A stretch of 13,292 nucleotides of DNA, from positions 1-13,292 of the forward strand of contig JAFEBC010000729.1 in the NCBI GenBank assembly GCA_018266095.1, read 5' to 3'. Positions 5,241-13,292 of the stretch are shown in pieces; the stretch's first letter is position 1; each line of letters opens with the position of its first letter. The translations under genes and the position numbers were made by a program. The stretch comes from Deltaproteobacteria bacterium (GTDB lineage Bacteria > Myxococcota > Myxococcia > Myxococcales > 40CM-4-68-19). The notes below the pieces were generated by a model. That model did not search any database. It was not told the DNA's origin and saw only the letters and a list, made by a program, of their open reading frames with translations.

Positions 5241-6665
5241 ATGTCTCTCTCGCCGGAGCAGATCGATCAGCTCGTCAGCAAGGTCGTCGAGAAGTTGTCG
5301 TCGGCCCAGGGTGGCGCGCCCAAGGCAGCAGCGGCGCCCGCCTACGTGCGCAGCCAGCAGAACGGCATCTTCCCCGACATCGACTCGGCGGTGACCGCGG
5401 CCACGCGCGCGTTCCACATCTGGAAGGACACGGACCTCGAGGTGCGCGCCAAGTGCATCGCGTCGATCCGCAAGGTGTGCCTGGAGCGCGTGGAGGAGAT
5501 CGCCAACAAGGCGGTCGCCGAGACGGGCCTGGGCCGCGTGAGCGACAAGATCGCCAAGAACACCACGGCCATCTTGAAGACGCCGGGCATGGAGATCCTG
5601 CGCACCATCGCCTTCACCGGCGATGACGGGCTCACGCTGCACGAGCGCGCGCCGTTCGGGGTCATCGGGTCGATCACGCCGAGCACGAACCCCAGCGAGA
5701 CGGTGATCAACAACGCCATCTCCATGATCGCGGGCGGCAACTCGGTCGTGTTCAACGTGCACCCGGGCGCGAAGATGATCTCGCGGCTCGTCATCGGCTG
5801 GCTGAACGAGTGCATCGTCGGCAACGGCGGGCCGCCGGACCTGATTTGCTGCATCGCCGACCCGACCATCGAGAGCGCGCAGGCCCTGATGAAGCACCCG
5901 GGCATCCGCGTGGTCGTCGTCACCGGCGGCGGCGCGGTGGTCAAGCAGGCCATGTCGTCGGGCAAGCGCGCCATCTGCGCCGGGCCGGGAAATCCGCCCG
6001 TGGTCGTCGACGAGACGGCCGACCTGGCGCAGGCGGGGCGCGATGTCGTGCGCGGCGCCTCGATGGACAACAACATCATCTGCATCGTGGAGAAGGAATT
6101 GTTCGCGGTGCGGTCCATCGCCGACAAGCTCAAGGCCGAGATGCTCAAGAACGGCGCCTTCGAGGTGGACGGCGCGGCGCTCTCGCGGCTGGAGAAGACG
6201 GTGGTCGACTCCGAGGGCCACGTGGTGCGCGACTTCATCGGCAAGAACGCGAGCGTGATCGCGCAGGCGGCGGGCATCCGCGTGGATGGCGATCCGCGGA
6301 TTCTCCTCTGCGAGGTGGATGCGTCGCACCCGTTCGTGCAGCTCGAGATGCTGATGCCGGTGTTCCCGATGGTGCGCGTGAACGACGTGCAGACGGCCAT
6401 CAAGGAGAGCGTGAAGGCCGAGCACGGGTTCTTCCACACCGCGGTCATGCACTCGCGCAACATCGACAACCTGCACGAGATGGCGCGCGCGGTGAACACG
6501 AGCCTGTTCGTGAAGAACGCGCCCTCGTTCGCGGGCCTGGGCGTCGGCGGCGAGGGCCACACGGCGTGGACCATCGCGGGCAGCTCCGGCGACGGCCTGA
6601 CCACCGCGCTCACGTACACGCGCGAGCGCCGCTGCACGCTCAAGGACAAGTTCCGCATCGTGTAG
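5241..6665 (+). CDS. CoA-acylating aldehyde dehydrogenase (PduP/EutE-like), microcompartment cargo
   Basis: A 474-residue enzyme that oxidises an aldehyde to acyl-CoA with NAD+ and CoA inside the compartment. The catalytic cysteine is C281 in ASMDNNIICIVEKE; the CAGPGNPPVVVDETADL stretch before it and the GVGGEGHTAWT near the end are typical of PduP, EutE and related BMC aldehyde dehydrogenases. Residues 1-20 (SLSPEQIDQLVSKVVEKLS after Met) form an amphipathic helix, followed by an Ala/Gly/Pro linker to about residue 40: a standard encapsulation peptide. The start is the ATG at 5241, 7 nt after GAGGA; an in-frame GTG at 5211 would add ten residues in front of that helix and has no ribosome site. 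It is the only metabolic enzyme in the locus. Which aldehyde it takes cannot be read from the sequence, and the partner enzymes are not in the window. Confidence 0.95.
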   Translation: MSLSPEQIDQLVSKVVEKLSSAQGGAPKAAAAPAYVRSQQNGIFPDIDSAVTAATRAFHIWKDTDLEVRAKCIASIRKVCLERVEEIANKAVAETGLGRVSDKIAKNTTAILKTPGMEILRTIAFTGDDGLTLHERAPFGVIGSITPSTNPSETVINNAISMIAGGNSVVFNVHPGAKMISRLVIGWLNECIVGNGGPPDLICCIADPTIESAQALMKHPGIRVVVVTGGGAVVKQAMSSGKRAICAGPGNPPVVVDETADLAQAGRDVVRGASMDNNIICIVEKELFAVRSIADKLKAEMLKNGAFEVDGAALSRLEKTVVDSEGHVVRDFIGKNASVIAQAAGIRVDGDPRILLCEVDASHPFVQLEMLMPVFPMVRVNDVQTAIKESVKAEHGFFHTAVMHSRNIDNLHEMARAVNTSLFVKNAPSFAGLGVGGEGHTAWTIAGSSGDGLTTALTYTRERRCTLKDKFRIV

Positions 6666-6684
6666 TTCGCGAGCGGATCCCAAG

Positions 6685-7272
6685 ATGAGCCCTCCCGCGG
6701 CCACGTCCCACACGGCTCTGGCGCTCGTCGAGATCGCCTCGCTCGCGCGCGGGCTGGTGGCAGCGGATGCGGCGGCGAAGAAGGCGCACATCGAGCTCCT
6801 GGAGTGCGGGCCGACGTCGCCGGGGAAGTATCTCCTCTTGTTCGCGGGCGGCGTGGCTGAGGTCGAGGAGTCGCTGCAGGCGGCCGTGAGCGCGGCGGGC
6901 GATTCGCTGCTCGACAAGCTGTTTCTCCCGCAGGCCGACGTGCAGCTCTTGCCGGCCTTGCGCGCGGGTGCGGCGGGGCTGCCGAAGGTGTCTGCGCAGC
7001 GCGCGGGCGAGAGCGTGGGTGTGCTGGAATTGCTCACGGTGGCGGGCGCGATTCGCTGTGCAGACGCGGCGTGCAAGGCGGCGCATGTGGAGCTTCAGCT
7101 GCTGCGCCTGGCGCGCGGCATCGGCGGCAAGGCCTGGTTCGTGCTGCGCGGCGCGCTGACGGACGTGGAGGCCGCCATGCTCGCGGCGCAGGGCCTCGCG
7201 GGCGAGGGGCACATCGCGGGGGCGGAGATCATCGCGGCGCCCGCTCCGGAGCTGGTCGGGCGCGGTCTCTAG
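6685..7272 (+). CDS. Tandem BMC-domain shell protein, single-layer trimer type (BMC-T, Haliangium T1-like)
   Basis: A 195-residue protein of two BMC domains (about 10-90 and 105-190) forming a trimer that replaces hexamers in the facets. It begins, after a short leader, ALALVEIASLARGLVAADA, and continues HIELLECGPTSPGKYLLLF and GGVAEVEESLQAA, a pattern I recognise from the Haliangium T1 protein. The pore-lining loops are TSPGK in domain 1 and GIGGK in domain 2, where metal-centre or metabolite conduits are found in PduT-like and T1-like trimers; no cysteine sits at either loop, so a PduT-type iron-sulfur site is not supported. The start is the ATG at 6685; the ribosome site is weak, 19 bp after the dehydrogenase stop. 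It is the last gene of the operon. Confidence 0.94.
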   Translation: MSPPAATSHTALALVEIASLARGLVAADAAAKKAHIELLECGPTSPGKYLLLFAGGVAEVEESLQAAVSAAGDSLLDKLFLPQADVQLLPALRAGAAGLPKVSAQRAGESVGVLELLTVAGAIRCADAACKAAHVELQLLRLARGIGGKAWFVLRGALTDVEAAMLAAQGLAGEGHIAGAEIIAAPAPELVGRGL

Positions 7273-7318
7273 CCAGAAAGCGGCGCGTTGATTGGGGCTG
7301 AGGTGCTCGCCCGATCAC

Positions 7319-7397
7319 TCACCGCAGAGGCGCCGAAGCGCAGAATTCTTGGTTTGTCTCGAGCGAATCCTTCAGCGCTTTTGCGTCTCTGCGGTGA
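7319..7397. repeat. Long imperfect inverted repeat in a convergent intergenic region
   Basis: Arms of 23 bp at 7319-7341 and 7375-7397 pair with 3 mismatches around a 33-bp centre. The arms begin TCACCGCAGAGGCGC, a sequence type I recognise as a dispersed 'CACCGCAGAGACGC' intergenic repeat in several bacterial genomes. It lies between the BMC operon end and the convergent membrane-protein gene, so it may also end transcripts from both sides, although there is no T run directly after either arm. Confidence 0.65.
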
Positions 7398-7440
7398 ATC
7401 GTCGCTCGAGCAACCCCTGCAGGAGTTGCACCGCGCGCCG

Positions 7441-8166
7441 CTACTCCTTCGCTTCCGCAACCGCATCCTTCGGCGCCACCTTCTTCGCTGCCGGCCCCAG
7501 CGCCGTGCGGAACTGCGCCGCCGCGTCGTCGAACACCTGCTGGCTCTGCGCGAGAACGTCTCCCGCCGTCTGCATCGAGTCGAAGAAGCGCTGCCGCTCC
7601 TCGCGCGTGATGTGCCGCGCCTGCGCCGTGCCTGCGTCGAGGTCGGTCCACAGTTCAACGAGCCGCGCCGTTGCCACCTGGCCCGTCCACTTCTGCTCGA
7701 CCGTGTAGAGGAGCTCGCCGAGCTCGGCCCGCGCGCGCCAGAAGGACCCGATGAGCGACTTTGTGCCCATCAGGCTCGAGAGCATGCGCAGCACACCGAA
7801 GCCCGCCGCGGGCAGCGCCGTGAGCTGCAGAAAGATCGCGTTCCAGTTGGTCGAGTCGCGGTTCGCGTACCAGGCGATGGGGATGGCGCTGATGCCGAAC
7901 AGGCCGAACGCCACGATGAACACGCGCGACCACGTCTGCTCCGTCTCCTGCTGCTTCATCTTGCGCGCGTACCAGGCGATGTTCAGGTGCACCTCCAGCG
8001 CGAACTCCACGAGGTGCCGCTCCTGCGCGTGGTCGGCGAAGAGCGCCTGCTGGTCGGCGTGCGAAACCTTGAGCCGATCCAGCATCTTGCGCGCGTAGGC
8101 GGTGGCACGTTCGGCGTCGCGCCGGCCGTCGTGGCCCTCCTCGAAGTCGTAGCGATCGTCAGGCAT
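7441..8166 (-). CDS. Two-helix membrane protein, SLATT-like
   Basis: A 241-residue protein with two close transmembrane helices, about 82-101 (VFIVAFGLFGISAIPIAWYA) and 109-128, between long helical cytoplasmic regions; the C-terminus (from residue 185) is a charged, Ala-rich probable coiled coil ending KDAVAEAKE. The topology, with a conserved-looking NIAWYARKMKQQETEQTWSR before the first helix and RARAELGELLYTVEQKW after the second, resembles the SLATT and DUF4231 families, predicted pore-forming partners of nucleotide-signal defence systems. The start is the ATG at 8166 because the preceding in-frame codons reach back across the next gene's promoter; the ribosome site is poor. No SMODS or SLOG partner gene lies beside it. 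The family call is tentative; the two-helix membrane topology is sure. Confidence 0.7.
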   Translation of the reverse strand: MPDDRYDFEEGHDGRRDAERATAYARKMLDRLKVSHADQQALFADHAQERHLVEFALEVHLNIAWYARKMKQQETEQTWSRVFIVAFGLFGISAIPIAWYANRDSTNWNAIFLQLTALPAAGFGVLRMLSSLMGTKSLIGSFWRARAELGELLYTVEQKWTGQVATARLVELWTDLDAGTAQARHITREERQRFFDSMQTAGDVLAQSQQVFDDAAAQFRTALGPAAKKVAPKDAVAEAKE

Positions 8167-8235
8167 GGCGCGGAAGCGACCCCCGTCGAAAGACGTTGCA
8201 GCATCGCACGCTTGGCGGCGTCCCGGCTCGTTTGC

Positions 8236-8263
8236 TTGCGTCTGAATCCGGATACTGTACAAT
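8236..8263 (+). promoter_or_regulatory. Possible sigma-70 promoter of the PilZ gene
   Basis: TTGCGT (8236-8241) and TACAAT (8258-8263) are 16 bp apart, in an AT-richer patch, with AGGGGG (8270-8275) right after. The expected transcript start near 8270 would leave a leader of about 15 nt before the ATG at 8285. Confidence 0.45.
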
Positions 8264-8284
8264 TCCAGTAGGGGGATGTGCGAC

Positions 8285-8989
8285 ATGACCAAGATCTCCA
8301 AGGCCAGCCTGCTGCGATACCGCTTCGGCACCCCCGCCGAACTGAACGAGCATTTCCATCAGGGCGAGGGCGGGCGCACGCTGTTCTTCTTCCGCGACCA
8401 GCACCTGAACCTGCCGGGCGCGACGCCGGTGCTGCTCTCGATCTCGTTCACCGACAGCGACCAGGAGGTCATCGTCCGCGGCAACGTCCTCGCGCGCGTC
8501 GAGGGCACCATGCCGGGCCTGTGGCTGGAGTTCGGCGACACGCGCATCGCCCGCCGCGTGGACGAGGTGGGCCTCGCCTCGCGCAAGCAGAAGCGCATCG
8601 GCTGCGACGTGATGATCGAGCTGCGCAAGTATCGCCAGCCGTACCTGGGGCGGCTGGTGGACATCTCGCTCGGCGGCGCGCGGCTCGCGGGCATCAGCGG
8701 CATCGACCTGAACGACCAGGTGGAGATGCGGATCCTCTCGCCGAGCGTCGATTGGCCGACCGAGCTAGGCCGCGTGGAGATCGTGCGCACGGAGCGCAAT
8801 GAGGTCGGCGCGCGCTTCCTGCGCAACCAGTCGGAGTCGCGCATGGCGATCACGCGGCTCTTCGGCGCCATCCAGCAGTCGTGGTCCGCGGCGCCCGAGG
8901 CGCAGCATCCGCCGATGTGCTGCAAGGGCGGGGCGCTCTTGGAGCCGAAGATCCCGCACATCAAGTCGAGCCGCGGCGGGCCGGTGTAA
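8285..8989 (+). CDS. PilZ-domain protein (c-di-GMP receptor)
   Basis: A 234-residue cytoplasmic protein. The PilZ domain spans about residues 98-190 and carries both c-di-GMP motifs intact: RxxxR as R100-KQK-R104 and DxSxxG as D126-ISLG-G131. Residues 10-90 look like a degenerate PilZ-like beta domain (strands LSISFTDSDQEVIVRGNVLAR and GLWLEFGD, joined by an acidic loop), a common two-domain layout in myxobacteria. I prefer the ATG at 8285 over the ATG at 8276 because AGGGGG then lies 9 nt upstream instead of touching the start. The tail carries a CC pair and is basic. It probably adjusts motility, exopolysaccharide or development in response to c-di-GMP. The neighbours give no more precise job. 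Confidence 0.92.
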   Translation: MTKISKASLLRYRFGTPAELNEHFHQGEGGRTLFFFRDQHLNLPGATPVLLSISFTDSDQEVIVRGNVLARVEGTMPGLWLEFGDTRIARRVDEVGLASRKQKRIGCDVMIELRKYRQPYLGRLVDISLGGARLAGISGIDLNDQVEMRILSPSVDWPTELGRVEIVRTERNEVGARFLRNQSESRMAITRLFGAIQQSWSAAPEAQHPPMCCKGGALLEPKIPHIKSSRGGPV

Positions 8990-9021
8990 GTCCTGGAACG
9001 CGTGCCTGCGCGGCGAGAACT

Positions 9022-9186
9022 GCTTCACAGGAAGGAAAGAAGGAAATGCATTTGGTTCGCTGTCCTCTCGGGCGTGGGCGGCTCGGTCCGAGCGGAGCTC
9101 CCTCCAGGCAACGCAACCTGAGTCTGGATCAGCAGCGAACTCGAAGGCAGAGGACACACCCCTTCCTTCTTTCCTTCCTGTGAAGC
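9022..9186. mobile_element. MITE-like element with 24-bp perfect terminal inverted repeats
   Basis: Arms at 9022-9045 and 9163-9186 are exact inverted copies over 24 bp, purine-rich on one strand (GCTTCACAGGAAGGAAAG and onward). They enclose 117 bp without a convincing gene but with more self-complementarity: GTTCGCTG pairs with CAGCGAAC, and TGTCCTCT with AGAGGACA. No direct target duplication is visible next to the ends. It sits in the gap between two convergent genes. A non-autonomous transposable element is the best reading; a very long bidirectional terminator or a structured RNA are alternatives. Confidence 0.55.
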
Positions 9187-9217
9187 TTTTTGTTGGGCTC
9201 GGCCGGAGCTCGGGCAG

Positions 9218-10201
9218 CTACTTCTTCTTCGCCAACTTCGCGTCGCAGATCGCGAGCGCCTTCTTCGGGTATGCGTCGTACTTCTTCGCGTCCACAAACA
9301 GGATCGAATCCGCCGGCGGCGCGGCGCAGGCGATGGCCTGCAGGTACCACTGGCGCGAGAAGCCGTACTCGCGCAGCTCGCCGTAGCAGTCGGCGATGAG
9401 GCAGTGGGCCTCGGCGTAGCGCGGGTCGATCTTGACGGCGCGCAGGCCCGCGTCGATGGCCTCGCGCCACTTCTTCTGCTGGAAGAGGCACACCGCGAGG
9501 TAGTGCGCGCAGAGGTACTTCTCGTGGTGGTAGTTGCCGCCGAGCTCCAGATAGTCGGCGTAGCGGGCGATGGCCTCGTCGAATTCCTTGTTGATGCGCA
9601 GCGCGTTGCCGAGGTGGAACAGCGTGCGCTGGTGCTTGGGGTTCTCGGCGAAGTCCATGCGCATGAGGCGCAGGTTGCGCTCGACGGAGCCCTCCTTGCC
9701 GGTCTTGTCGGGCAGGTGCTGCACCTCGATGGAGCGGTCCTTGTCCACCTTGCCGTTGATGCGCGGGTACTCGTGCACGCGGCCCACGAAGCGCTGCGTC
9801 GGGACGTTCTTGAACACGCGCGTCTGCAGCCACGAATCCTTGTTCCAGCGGATGGTGACTTGCAGGCCCGAGAAGCCGCCGCGGTCGACGGCCTCGCGCA
9901 GCTTGTTGGCGCCGCCGGGCTGCAGCACGTCGTCGGCGTCCATCCAGAGGATCCAGTCGGCGCTGGCGAGGTCGCAGGCCACGTTCCGGGCCATGGCGAA
10001 GTGCTGGATCTTGCCGTCGGGCCCGGTGCACTCGGTGAAGCGCGGCGTGCGCGCGCCGAGCGACTTGGCGATGGCCAGCGTGTCGTCCACCGCGCCGGTG
10101 TCGACGATGATGAGCTCGTCGAAGCCCCCGTCGAAGGCGCGGATGCAGCGCTCGAGCAGCTTGGCCTCGTCGCGCACGATCATGCAGGCCGAGATGGGCA
10201 C
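9218..10201 (-). CDS. Family 2 glycosyltransferase with C-terminal TPR repeats
   Basis: A 327-residue protein in which a GT-A fold (about 1-205) precedes TPR-like helices (about 205-320). It opens PISACMIVRDEAKLLERCI, typical of the WcaA/SunS-like group; the nucleotide-sugar site shows VDTGAVDDT (33-41) and the metal-binding DAD at D88-D90 in LWMDADD. The TPR part includes TLFHLGNALRINKEFDEAI and AHYLAVCLFQQKKWREAI. The frame remains open far upstream, so length does not fix the start; I chose the GTG at 10201 because family members begin two or three residues before ISACMIVRDE. No strong ribosome site is seen. It probably adds a sugar to a surface polysaccharide or to a protein recruited through the TPRs. 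It is divergent from the acyl-CoA synthetase. Confidence 0.9.
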   Translation of the reverse strand: MPISACMIVRDEAKLLERCIRAFDGGFDELIIVDTGAVDDTLAIAKSLGARTPRFTECTGPDGKIQHFAMARNVACDLASADWILWMDADDVLQPGGANKLREAVDRGGFSGLQVTIRWNKDSWLQTRVFKNVPTQRFVGRVHEYPRINGKVDKDRSIEVQHLPDKTGKEGSVERNLRLMRMDFAENPKHQRTLFHLGNALRINKEFDEAIARYADYLELGGNYHHEKYLCAHYLAVCLFQQKKWREAIDAGLRAVKIDPRYAEAHCLIADCYGELREYGFSRQWYLQAIACAAPPADSILFVDAKKYDAYPKKALAICDAKLAKKK

Positions 10202-10372
10202 GGGGTGACGCTCGCATGACGACCCGCGGCGCTCAAGGCTCGTGACGCATCCGGGAGAATCCTTGGGATGGCGCGGATCTTGTGGAATCGCGCGCTCGGG
10301 TGTGCTTTCGTCTCCGGTCCGCCTACTCTGTACAGCTCCACCATCATCGATTTTCATCAGGAGACACCCAGC

Positions 10373-12196
<1,824 letters not shown>

Positions 12197-12238
12197 AGCG
12201 GGCTGCCGCCGCACCTCGGACGGGCGGAGAGTCCTCGC

Positions 12239-12267
12239 TTGACCCAGACGGGGCGCGCTGCTAGATC
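12239..12267 (+). promoter_or_regulatory. Sigma-70-like promoter of the tRNA gene
   Basis: TTGACC (12239-12244) and TAGATC (12262-12267) are exactly 17 bp apart, 30 bp before the mature tRNA 5' end. The position and a near-consensus -35 box fit a dedicated stable-RNA promoter. Confidence 0.6.
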
Positions 12268-12297
12268 CCGCGCCCGTTTTCCGCTCGGAGACGCTTA

Positions 12298-12374
12298 GGC
12301 GGCGTAGCTCATCTGGCTAGAGCGGAGGTCTCATAATCCTCAGGTAGGTGGTTCGAGTCCACCCGCCGCCACCA
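12298..12374 (+). tRNA. tRNA with CAT anticodon (elongator Met, or Ile2 if lysidine-modified)
   Basis: A full 77-nt cloverleaf: acceptor GGCGGCG pairs with CGCCGCC, D arm GCTC/GAGC, anticodon loop CTCATAA with CAT, five-base variable loop, T arm GGTGG-TTCGAGT-CCACC, discriminator A and an encoded CCA. The last base pair of the anticodon stem is a T-T mismatch. CAT is shared by elongator tRNA-Met and by tRNA-Ile2; an initiator is unlikely because the acceptor 1-72 pair is a normal G-C and the anticodon stem lacks three G-C pairs next to the loop. Elongator Met is the more likely, but the sequence does not settle it. Confidence 0.93.
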
Positions 12375-12379
12375 ACTAG

Positions 12380-12417
12380 GCTCCGATCCCGCAGGGGATC
12401 GGAGCTTTGTTGTGTTT
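12380..12417 (+). terminator. Intrinsic terminator after the tRNA
   Basis: A perfect 11-bp stem, GCTCCGATCCC (12380-12390) with GGGATCGGAGC (12395-12405), closes a 4-nt loop and runs into TTTGTTGTGTTT. It begins 6 nt after the tRNA CCA, so it ends the tRNA transcript. Confidence 0.88.
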
Positions 12418-12542
12418 GGGACCAAGGGTCGTCTCGATGCGGCCATCGTGTCTCAATGTTGTACGTGTCATACTAGCGGGACGGCATTTGTCTTGGGGGG
12501 GCCGGGGTGACGACCACAGGGCCGAACGACCAGCCTGCTAGG

Positions 12543-13292
12543 TCAAGCTTTCGGGTCGATGCGCCAGCCCTTGCTACCGAGGCGCTTCCCTCGCTTCCCA
12601 TCGATTCCCAATATCTTGCTCAGGCGGGGCCCGACCACGAGTTCATTCCACGCAACCGACTGGAGTTTCCCGCTTTGATTGATCGCTCCGCCGAGGTAGT
12701 CCGTCCTACCGTAGCGAAAAACGCGCAGGACCTTGCCGGTCTCTAGAGCACAGCCGATTGGAAGAGCATTCTCGGTCCTCCTGAACCTGCGGACTACCTT
12801 GAGGCAAGTCGCCACAAGTTCCTCACCGAGTCTTCGCGTAGACGTGGAAGCATTGACTTCTGCGACGAGCAATACGCCGTCTCCTGTACCCTTCAGGAAC
12901 GGGCCCGTTGAAGCCCTTACCCAACTACCCTTCTCCAGTTCTTCCTGGACGCTTCGTTCCAAGACTCTGGCCAGCTTGACGACCAACTCGGGTTCCTCCT
13001 TCGCCAAGTCTGTCGAACCGCGCAAATCAAAGATGGCAGCAATAGCACTCACCTTTGGAGCCTCGACCGTAAAGCTCGGCCAAGCACCAATCTCCAGCAG
13101 TTTGCCTTCGGGATCGGTTGTGTTCTCCCAGATGACCAGGCCGTTCGCAAACCGCTGGCACCGAGCGCGCATCGATGACGCAGCGAAGCCCTCGTCTCCG
13201 ATGGGCCCACCAAGCCTTTCTTCGTACTCCAGCCAAGTCTGTAGAATCGCACCCTGGACCAGAGTGACCTTCTCTTTGCGGACGTACGCGAC
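12543..13292 (-). CDS. Class III nucleotidyl cyclase-domain protein with LGFP-like repeat (5' end cut by window edge)
   Basis: The minus-strand frame is open from the right edge to a TGA at 12543-12545, 249 residues seen, with the start outside the window; an internal ATG at 13172 is not the start because the residues before it clearly continue the domain. The first visible part (WLEYEERLGGPIGDE, then RCQRFANGLVIWE) fits an LGFP-like repeat, a cell-surface or glycan-associated module. The rest follows a class III cyclase domain: IFDLRGSTDL with the first metal Asp, FLKGTGDGVLLV with the second, and GCALETGKVLRV, then DYLGGAINQSGKLQSV, the 'GxxVNxAaRL' helix with Lys for Arg. It would make, or be a degenerate binder of, a cyclic nucleotide. 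The codon choice is less GC-rich than that of the other genes. Confidence 0.7.
   Translation of the reverse strand, partial: VAYVRKEKVTLVQGAILQTWLEYEERLGGPIGDEGFAASSMRARCQRFANGLVIWENTTDPEGKLLEIGAWPSFTVEAPKVSAIAAIFDLRGSTDLAKEEPELVVKLARVLERSVQEELEKGSWVRASTGPFLKGTGDGVLLVAEVNASTSTRRLGEELVATCLKVVRRFRRTENALPIGCALETGKVLRVFRYGRTDYLGGAINQSGKLQSVAWNELVVGPRLSKILGIDGKRGKRLGSKGWRIDPKA

Noticed and set aside
4581..7076. 831-codon minus-strand open frame across the BMC operon
   Set aside because: It is the antisense shadow of high-GC genes: Arg/His/Ala-rich, no domain, and opposite to five well-supported coding sequences.
6685..7272. Iron-sulfur cluster in the pore of the T1-like BMC-T
   Set aside because: Neither pore loop (TSPGK, GIGGK) carries the cysteine that binds the cluster in PduT.
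12507..12746. 79-codon plus-strand frame after the tRNA
   Set aside because: It overlaps, antisense, the end of the cyclase-domain gene, which has recognisable motifs; the plus frame has none.

Overview
This is a high-GC window from a bacterium that is most likely a myxobacterium (Myxococcota, formerly Deltaproteobacteria). The evidence is a bacterial microcompartment (BMC) shell set that, from memory, reads as a close relative of the Haliangium ochraceum set. Supporting evidence is a c-di-GMP-type PilZ protein, a TPR-bearing family 2 glycosyltransferase, and a CsgG/TolB-like lipoprotein of a kind common in that phylum. No database search was possible, so family names rest on recognised motifs and remembered sequences.

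Layout: 1-1240 (-) is a secreted lipoprotein with a PA14-like domain, cut by the left edge. 1241-1643 is a gene-free divergent region. 1644-2261 (+) is a tandem-domain BMC shell trimer of the gated type, closed by a hairpin terminator at 2294-2340. 2343-2911 (+) is a small toxin-antitoxin-like pair: a short, apparently N-terminally truncated Phd/VapB-like antitoxin overlapping a PIN-domain VapC/FitB toxin. 2918-4329 (-) is a two-gene unit, a CsgG-like lipoprotein and a GNAT acetyltransferase overlapping by 4 bp. 4462-7272 (+) is the core BMC operon: hexameric shell protein (BMC-H), an uncatalogued 50-residue two-helix membrane peptide, pentameric vertex protein (BMC-P), a PduP-like acylating aldehyde dehydrogenase with an N-terminal encapsulation helix, and a second tandem shell trimer. 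7441-8166 (-) is a two-helix SLATT-like membrane protein, 8285-8989 (+) a PilZ protein, 9218-10201 (-) a glycosyltransferase with TPRs, 10373-12196 (+) a long-chain acyl-CoA synthetase, and 12298-12374 (+) a CAT-anticodon tRNA with its own promoter and terminator. 12543-13292 (-) is a nucleotide-cyclase-domain protein with an LGFP-like repeat, cut by the right edge.

How it fits together: the four shell classes needed for a closed compartment (BMC-H, BMC-P and two kinds of BMC-T) lie within 5.7 kb, but the only cargo enzyme visible is a CoA-acylating aldehyde dehydrogenase. The enzyme that makes the aldehyde, the phosphotransacylase and the alcohol dehydrogenase are not here and would have to be encoded elsewhere. 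The gated BMC-T gene is separated from the rest by about 2.2 kb of genes with no obvious BMC role. The points most worth following are the 50-residue membrane peptide packed between BMC-H and BMC-P, the truncated toxin-antitoxin module inside the locus, and two intergenic inverted repeats, one of them with 24-bp perfect arms.
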